Shown piece by piece: positions 59,474 to 64,000 of a stretch of DNA of 64,000 bases. Source of the DNA: Ilumatobacteraceae bacterium (lineage in GTDB: Bacteria > Actinomycetota > Acidimicrobiia > Acidimicrobiales > Ilumatobacteraceae); NCBI GenBank assembly GCA_022843125.1, contig JALHOG010000003.1, positions 93,447 to 157,446 on the forward strand, given 5' to 3'. The position numbers and the translations under genes are program-made. Within the stretch, counting starts at the first letter, position 1. Each line of letters starts with the position of its first letter. Under the pieces are notes generated by a model. The model was not told the DNA's origin. It searched no databases and saw nothing but the letters and a program-made list of their open reading frames with translations.

Positions 59474-60226
59474 TCACCCTAGGTGGTCGACGCGGCGGAG
59501 CCGGAGATACAGCAGGCGGGGGATCGTCGCCGAATCCGGGTACTCCGGCGCCCGCTCGATGAAGCCGGGCGGCGGGCCGGGTTCGACCATCCGCTCGAGC
59601 ATCAACCCATTGTCCGCGAGGGTGTTGATGTACCGGGACAGCGGCCGGTGGATGAACCGGATGTGGACCCCGAGCTCGACCTCCTCGATCGTGACCGCCT
59701 CGGTCAGGTACGGCCCGATCCGCCAGTACTGCTCGGGCGGATCCAGGATCTGGTCGTCGATCCAACCACTGCCCGGCGTCTGCAACAGCGGGTGGTTGAG
59801 GAAGAACGCGAACCGGCCCCCGGGCTTCACGACTCGGGCCACCTCGGCGATCGCTGCGTCGACGGCGTCGATGTGTTCGAACACCAGACAGGCGACCGCC
59901 GCATCGAAGCTGGCGTCGGCGAACGGCAAGCCGTCGGCGGTGGCCCGCAGGTACGCAGCGCCGCCTCCGCGCTGGTGGGCGACCGTGATCTGGTTCCACG
60001 TCGGATCGATGCCGACGACGCGCACCCCGCGCTCGACGAGCATCCGGCTGATCTGACCGTCGCCGCACCCGATGTCGAGAACCGTCGTGCATCCGTCCAG
60101 CTCGGCGGCCGCGATCGGCAGGATCTGCTCCTCGTACTCGGGGTCGGCGCCGGCGGTGAACCCGTCGATCCACCAATCGGCGTGCGTCTCCCAGAGGTCT
60201 CGTGATGGATCGCGCTCGTCGGTCAC
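59474..60226 (-). CDS. Class I SAM-dependent methyltransferase
   Basis: A 250-aa methyltransferase from a GTG at 60226 (MTDERDPSRDLWETHADWWIDGF). Motif I is VLDIGCGDGQISRMLVERG, then VVGIDPTWNQITVA, DGLPFADASFDAAVACLVFEHI and ARVVKPGGRFAFF. The target cannot be told. It is 5 bp upstream of rapZ, an unusual insertion into the uvrC-rapZ neighbourhood. It is divergent from the LLM gene with a 30-bp gap. Confidence 0.88.
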   Translation of the reverse strand: MTDERDPSRDLWETHADWWIDGFTAGADPEYEEQILPIAAAELDGCTTVLDIGCGDGQISRMLVERGVRVVGIDPTWNQITVAHQRGGGAAYLRATADGLPFADASFDAAVACLVFEHIDAVDAAIAEVARVVKPGGRFAFFLNHPLLQTPGSGWIDDQILDPPEQYWRIGPYLTEAVTIEEVELGVHIRFIHRPLSRYINTLADNGLMLERMVEPGPPPGFIERAPEYPDSATIPRLLYLRLRRVDHLG

Positions 60227-60256
60227 GAACGGCAGGGTAGGGGTACAGTCCGCGAC

Positions 60257-61162
60257 ATGCAGTTCTCGGTGTGGCCCAACTCCTCGCATCCACCGTCCGA
60301 GACGCTCGACATCGCTCGGTGGGCCGAGGCCAACGGTTGGTGCGGCATCTGGTACGCCGACCACTACATGCCGAACACCGGCACGGAGGAGGTCGCATCG
60401 GGCCCGGTGCACGAATGCTGGGCGATGCTCCCGGCGATCGCCGCGGTCACCGACCGGATCCGGCTCGGCCCGCTGGTGAGCCCGACATCCGTGCATCATC
60501 CCGCCGTCCTCGCGAACCGCGCCACCACCATCGACCACCTGTCGAACGGGCGCTTCGTCCTCGGTCTCGGCGCCGGATGGCAGATCAACGAACACCGTGT
60601 CTACGGGATCGAACTGGAACCCCCGGGCCGTCGCGTCCAGCGGTTCGACGAGGCGATCCAGATCATCCGCTCGCTCCTCGCTGTAGGTAGCACCACGTTC
60701 GACGGCGCCTGCTACACGATCACCGGTGCGCCGTCCGAGCCGAAGCCGGTGCAGTCCCCGCTGCCACTCCTCGTCGGCACCGGCAGCCCTCGCATGCTCC
60801 GGATCACCGCCCGTCACGCCGACGAGTGGAACACGTGGGGCACGCCCGAGATCGCCGGCGGCAGGCGTCGCGAGTTCCTGGCGGCGTGCGAGGCGGTCGA
60901 TCGCGACCCCGGCTCGATGCGCACCTCGGTGCAGGCGCTGCTCGCGATCACCGATTCCGACGCCGAAGCGGAGCGCGCCCGTTCAGGCCCGATGGGTGAG
61001 CGCACCATCGCCGGCACCGCCCAGCAACTCGTCGATCTCATCGGCGCGTACCGCACGATGGGTTTCGACGAGTTCATCGTCCCCAACTTCAACCTCGGTG
61101 CCACCGCCGCCGAGCGCTGTGAGTCACTCGAGCGGATCCACACCGAGATCGTGCACGCGTGA
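60257..61162 (+). CDS. LLM-class F420-dependent oxidoreductase
   Basis: A 301-aa luciferase-like barrel protein typical of F420-using actinobacteria. MQFSVWPNSSHP, WADHYMPN-like WYADHYMPNTG, LGPLVSPTSVHHPAVLANRATTIDHLSNGRFVLGLGAGW in successive pieces, and PLPLLVGTGSPRMLRITARHADEWN match the family. Substrate unknown. Its TGA stop lies inside the 74-bp palindrome shared with the convergent uvrC gene. Confidence 0.92.
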   Translation: MQFSVWPNSSHPPSETLDIARWAEANGWCGIWYADHYMPNTGTEEVASGPVHECWAMLPAIAAVTDRIRLGPLVSPTSVHHPAVLANRATTIDHLSNGRFVLGLGAGWQINEHRVYGIELEPPGRRVQRFDEAIQIIRSLLAVGSTTFDGACYTITGAPSEPKPVQSPLPLLVGTGSPRMLRITARHADEWNTWGTPEIAGGRRREFLAACEAVDRDPGSMRTSVQALLAITDSDAEAERARSGPMGERTIAGTAQQLVDLIGAYRTMGFDEFIVPNFNLGATAAERCESLERIHTEIVHA

Positions 61163-61231
61163 CGGATTGGGTCAGACCAACTCCGTCACGGCTCGAGCCG
61201 TGACGGAGTTGGTCTGACCCAATCCGTCACG
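61158..61231. repeat. Perfect 74-bp palindrome over convergent stop codons
   Basis: The 37-bp arms are exact complements meeting at CTC|GAG with no loop. Each arm begins CGTGACGGATTGGGTCAG and ends with TCCGTCACGGCTC, so each arm is itself a partial palindrome. The plus-strand TGA of the LLM gene and the minus-strand TGA of uvrC lie at symmetric positions in the two arms. It can act as a bidirectional terminator. Confidence 0.9.
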
Positions 61232-63101
61232 GGTGGAACTTGGCGTGGACCGACGCTGCGACTGCGTCGGGGAGGAAGCTCAACGCCTGGAGATCCTCCA
61301 GGCTCGCGCGCTTGACGGCGTTCACCCCACCCATCGCCTTGACGAGTTGCTTCTTGCGGGCCTCACCCAGTCCGGGAATGCCGTCGAGTGAGCTCGCGAC
61401 CATCCGCTTCGACCGCCGCTCGCCGTGGAACGTGTTGGCGAAGCGGTGTGCCTCGTCTCTGACGCGCTGCAGCATGAACAGTGCGTCGCTCCCCCGTGGG
61501 ATCTCGACCGGGTCGGGACGACCGGGTACGTAGACCTCCTCGAAGCGCTTGGCGAGTCCAGCGACCGGGATCTCGTCGGCGAGGCCGAGCGACTCCAGCA
61601 CTCGTTGTGCGACCCCCAACTGTCCCTTTCCGCCATCGACGACGAGCAGCTGGGGTGGGTACGCGAAGCGGCTGGGGCGAGCGCGACCGCCGTCGACCTG
61701 CTCCCCGATCGGACGATCGCGCTCGTCGAGATAGGCCGTCAGCCGGCGCGTGAGCACCTCCTCCATCGCGGCGTAGTCGTCGTTGCCTGGGACGTGCACC
61801 TTGAACTTGCGGTACTCACGTCTGGCGGGGAGCCCGTCCTCCAGGACCACCATCGACCCGACGTAATCGGTGCCCTGCAGGTGCGCCATGTCGTAGCACT
61901 CGATGCGGAGCGGCGCCTCGGGTAGCTCGAGCAGGTCCTGCAGTTCGGTGAGCGCGCGCGACCGGCTGTTGTGATCGCTCGCGCGCCGCATCCGATGGCG
62001 GGTGAACTCCTCACCGGCGTTGCGCGTGACGGTCTCGAGCAACGCCCGCTTGTCACCCCGCTGTGGCGCGCGGATCTGGACCCTCGATCCGCGGAGGTGC
62101 GAGAGCCACTCCTCGTAGGTCGCGAGATCGTCGGGCTCGGTGGGGACGAGCACCTGCTTCGGCACCCCTGTCGGCGGTTCGTCGCCGTACATGGCCTCGA
62201 GAATGCGGTCGATCAGGCCACCCGGAGAGAGGTCTTCGACCTTGTCGAGCACGAAGCCCTTACGACCCACCACACGCCCACGGCGGACGTAGAAGACCTG
62301 GACCGACGCTTCGAGCTCATCGTCGGCCAGCCCGACCACGTCGACGTCTTCGTCCTTGTCGGCGACCATCTGCTGCTTGGCGACCGCCTTCTGCACAGCG
62401 AGGAGGCGGTCGCGCAGACGAGCCGCCTTCTCGAACTCGAGCTGGCCGGCGGCAGCGCGCATCTCGGCCTCGAGACGATCGATGATGTCGTCGGTGTCGC
62501 CAGCGAGGAACTCGCAGAGCTCGCGCACGAGCTGGCGGTAGGGCATCTCCTCGATCTCGCCGACACACGGCCCCGCGCACTTCTCGATGTGGAACAGCAG
62601 GCACGGGCGTCCGAGCCGCTCGTGCTGGTTGAACTTCGCCGGGCTGCACGTGCGGATCGGGAAGCTGCGCAGCAGCAGATCGAGCGTGTCGCGAATCGCG
62701 TAGGCGTGGGCGTACGGACCGAAGTACCGCGTGCCCTTGCGCTTGCGCCCCCGCATCACCAGGGCGCGTGGCCACTGATCGTCGACCGTGACGGCGAGGA
62801 ACGGATACGACTTGTCGTCTCGTAGCCGGACGTTGAATCGCGGGCGGTGTTGTTTGATCAACGAGTACTCGAGCATCAACGCCTCGACCTCGTTGCGCAC
62901 GGTCGTCCACTCGACCGACTCGGCGGTCTCGACCATCTGCCTGGTTCGCGGATGGAGTTGGTGTGGCGCCTGGAAGTAGTTGGAGAGCCGCTGGCGCAGG
63001 CTCGATGCCTTGCCGACGTAGATCACGCGTCCGTGGGCGTCCTTGAACTGGTACGAGCCCGGCGCGTCGGGGATCGTACCGGCGGGTGGGCGCGTGACCA
63101 T
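61227..63101 (-). CDS. uvrC: Excinuclease ABC subunit UvrC
   Basis: A 624-aa nucleotide-excision-repair nuclease that makes both incisions. The N-terminal GIY-YIG domain reads PGSYQFKDAHGRVIYVGKASSLRQRLSNYF in pieces; the cysteine-rich stretch is CLLFHIEKCAGPCVG; the UvrB-binding helix pair lies around ADEMRAAAGQLEFEKAARLRDRL (approximate wording around 210-235). The RNase H-like domain shows IECYDMAHLQGTDYVGSMVV, LLVVDGGKGQLGVA, and the C-terminal helix-hairpin-helix GIPGLGEARKKQLVKAMG. I use the ATG at 63101 (MVTRPPAGTIPDAPGSY). Confidence 0.96.
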   Translation of the reverse strand: MVTRPPAGTIPDAPGSYQFKDAHGRVIYVGKASSLRQRLSNYFQAPHQLHPRTRQMVETAESVEWTTVRNEVEALMLEYSLIKQHRPRFNVRLRDDKSYPFLAVTVDDQWPRALVMRGRKRKGTRYFGPYAHAYAIRDTLDLLLRSFPIRTCSPAKFNQHERLGRPCLLFHIEKCAGPCVGEIEEMPYRQLVRELCEFLAGDTDDIIDRLEAEMRAAAGQLEFEKAARLRDRLLAVQKAVAKQQMVADKDEDVDVVGLADDELEASVQVFYVRRGRVVGRKGFVLDKVEDLSPGGLIDRILEAMYGDEPPTGVPKQVLVPTEPDDLATYEEWLSHLRGSRVQIRAPQRGDKRALLETVTRNAGEEFTRHRMRRASDHNSRSRALTELQDLLELPEAPLRIECYDMAHLQGTDYVGSMVVLEDGLPARREYRKFKVHVPGNDDYAAMEEVLTRRLTAYLDERDRPIGEQVDGGRARPSRFAYPPQLLVVDGGKGQLGVAQRVLESLGLADEIPVAGLAKRFEEVYVPGRPDPVEIPRGSDALFMLQRVRDEAHRFANTFHGERRSKRMVASSLDGIPGLGEARKKQLVKAMGGVNAVKRASLEDLQALSFLPDAVAASVHAKFHP

Positions 63102-63195
63102 TCGGGTCAGGCTACGAGCGCCTCGGGCCGGGAGGCAGGCCGAGCTTGCGGCTGTGCGCAGGCTGGAGCGGGTGACGCGGGTACCGTGATGCACC

Positions 63196-64000
63196 GTGGC
63201 TAGCCGGTTCCAGTTCGCACTCCCCGATCCTCGACCCCGCGACGGCTGGTTCCGCATCGGCAACCTCGACATCACCACCACCGCCTTGCTCGTGATCATC
63301 GGTGCCGCGTCGATGTTCCTGTTCGCGATCAGCACCACGCTCTTCGGTCAGCTGATCTTCGACCCCGTCCTCGTGCGCAACGGTGAGATCTGGCGTCTGC
63401 TCACCTGGCCGCTCGCGAATGCGCCCGGCATCTGGGCCGTGCTCACGATGGTGTTCTTCTGGTTCGTCGGACACATCATCGAGGAACTGCTCGGCCGCCG
63501 CCGGTATGCGGTTCTGCTCGCCGTCGTCACCGTGGTCCCGGCGGCCGTCGTGTCGCTCCTCGACCCGGTGACGTTCCGGTCGATCGACGAAGTGGGGCTC
63601 GGGCTGCTGTTGACGGTGACGTTCGTGGTGTTCGCTGCCGAGAACCCGCACGCCCCTTCGTGGTTCGGCATCCCGGTATGGGTGATCGCCACCGTCTTCA
63701 TCGGCATCAACATCCTCCAGCTCGCCGGGCTCCGGTTGTGGGGAACCCTGCTGATGACCCTGATCGCCGTGGCGCTCGGCCTCGTCGTGGTGCGCCAATG
63801 GGGTTTCGCCGAGCGGGTCAGCTTCATCCCGAACCTCGGGAGCAGCAAGCCCAGCCCGCCCCGGCGCGGCCCCGCTCCGCCGCGCTCCCCGTCACGGCGC
63901 TCTGCCGACAAGCGCCGTTCGGGCCAGGTCGTCGAGGGGCCTTGGTCGGCGCCGGCGCCGCCGCGGTCGACCGCTGACGTCGCTGCCGCCCAGGCCGAGC
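63196..64000 (+). CDS. Rhomboid-like membrane protein (partial, runs off right edge)
   Basis: An open frame from a GTG at 63196 to the window end (268 codons, no stop). It encodes MASRFQFALPDPRPRDGWF, then five or six membrane helices, including ALLVIIGAASMFLFAISTTLF and VLTMVFFWFVGHIIEELLGR. The LVRNGEIWRLLTWPLAN motif after the first helix is typical of the rhomboid/derlin superfamily. I do not see the GxSG serine motif or the usual catalytic His, so it may be an inactive rhomboid. The cytoplasmic tail is Pro/Arg/Ser-rich. It is divergent from uvrC with a 94-bp gap. Confidence 0.75.
   Translation, partial: MASRFQFALPDPRPRDGWFRIGNLDITTTALLVIIGAASMFLFAISTTLFGQLIFDPVLVRNGEIWRLLTWPLANAPGIWAVLTMVFFWFVGHIIEELLGRRRYAVLLAVVTVVPAAVVSLLDPVTFRSIDEVGLGLLLTVTFVVFAAENPHAPSWFGIPVWVIATVFIGINILQLAGLRLWGTLLMTLIAVALGLVVVRQWGFAERVSFIPNLGSSKPSPPRRGPAPPRSPSRRSADKRRSGQVVEGPWSAPAPPRSTADVAAAQAE

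Overview
The window reads as chromosomal DNA of a high-GC actinobacterium. Nearly every gene has G/C-rich third codon positions, GTG starts are frequent, and neighbouring genes often overlap by 4 bases (ATGA/GTGA). Mycothiol-type (MDMPI) and F420-type (LLM) enzymes, a DUF3516 helicase and the uvrC-rapZ-gap-pgk-tpiA-secG neighbourhood all point to Actinomycetota. An Ilumatobacter-like member of the Acidimicrobiia is my best guess; this is inference from gene content, with no search behind it. I saw no transposase, integrase, phage gene, CRISPR array or rRNA.

Layout. (1) 1-7.2 kb: housekeeping genes on the minus strand: ruvC-ruvA-ruvB (ruvB runs off the left edge), pdxS-pdxT-yebC-peroxiredoxin, and an ECF-type sigma factor overlapping a mycothiol-isomerase-like protein. 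A chemoreceptor lies on the plus strand. (2) 7.3-10.5 kb: an ACT-domain protein, a membrane-anchored unknown, and the last two meta-cleavage enzymes (4-hydroxy-2-oxovalerate aldolase and acylating acetaldehyde dehydrogenase). (3) 10.5-29.8 kb: an accessory catabolic island. It holds a nitrilase, a cobalt-type nitrile hydratase (beta, alpha, activator) whose alpha subunit starts with a long His/Asp tract, two amidases with a GatC/AtzG-like small subunit, an acyl-CoA ligase, an enoyl-CoA hydratase, a thioesterase, a nitroreductase, a GntR regulator, a sugar ABC importer, a GH3 beta-glucosidase, a CaiB-type CoA-transferase and two SDR dehydrogenases. (4) 30.6-38 kb: a meta-cleavage operon: two extradiol dioxygenases, an unexpected histidine phosphatase, a Rieske oxygenase, decarboxylase, tautomerase and hydratase, with a divergent IclR regulator and a Rieske ferredoxin. 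(5) 38-48 kb: membrane proteins, a secreted phospholipase A2-like protein, a TetR-like regulator, a Ski2-like helicase and small unknowns. (6) 48.3-64 kb: tRNA-Leu(GAG), secG, a complete peptide ABC transporter, tpiA-pgk-gap, rapZ, a methyltransferase, an F420-type oxidoreductase, uvrC, and a rhomboid-like gene cut by the right edge.

How the genes may work together. Regions 2 and 4 share one catechol meta-cleavage pathway (4-oxalocrotonate branch): ring hydroxylation, extradiol cleavage, tautomerisation, decarboxylation, hydration, then aldolase and dehydrogenase to acetyl-CoA. Region 3 sits between its two halves and could feed it. Import by the ABC transporter, deglucosylation by the GH3 enzyme, nitrile conversion by nitrilase or nitrile hydratase plus amidases, and CoA/SDR steps would suit a glycosylated nitrile such as a cyanogenic glucoside. 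That substrate is a hypothesis. Three intergenic regions of the island share a TCATGCAT palindrome placed like an operator, and the GntR protein is the obvious candidate ligand.

Main things to check: the nitrile hydratase His/Asp tract, the nitrile-glucoside island, the phosphatase inside a ring-cleavage operon, the sigma factor/MDMPI pair, and a perfect 74-bp palindrome that carries the stop codons of both convergent genes uvrC and the LLM oxidoreductase.
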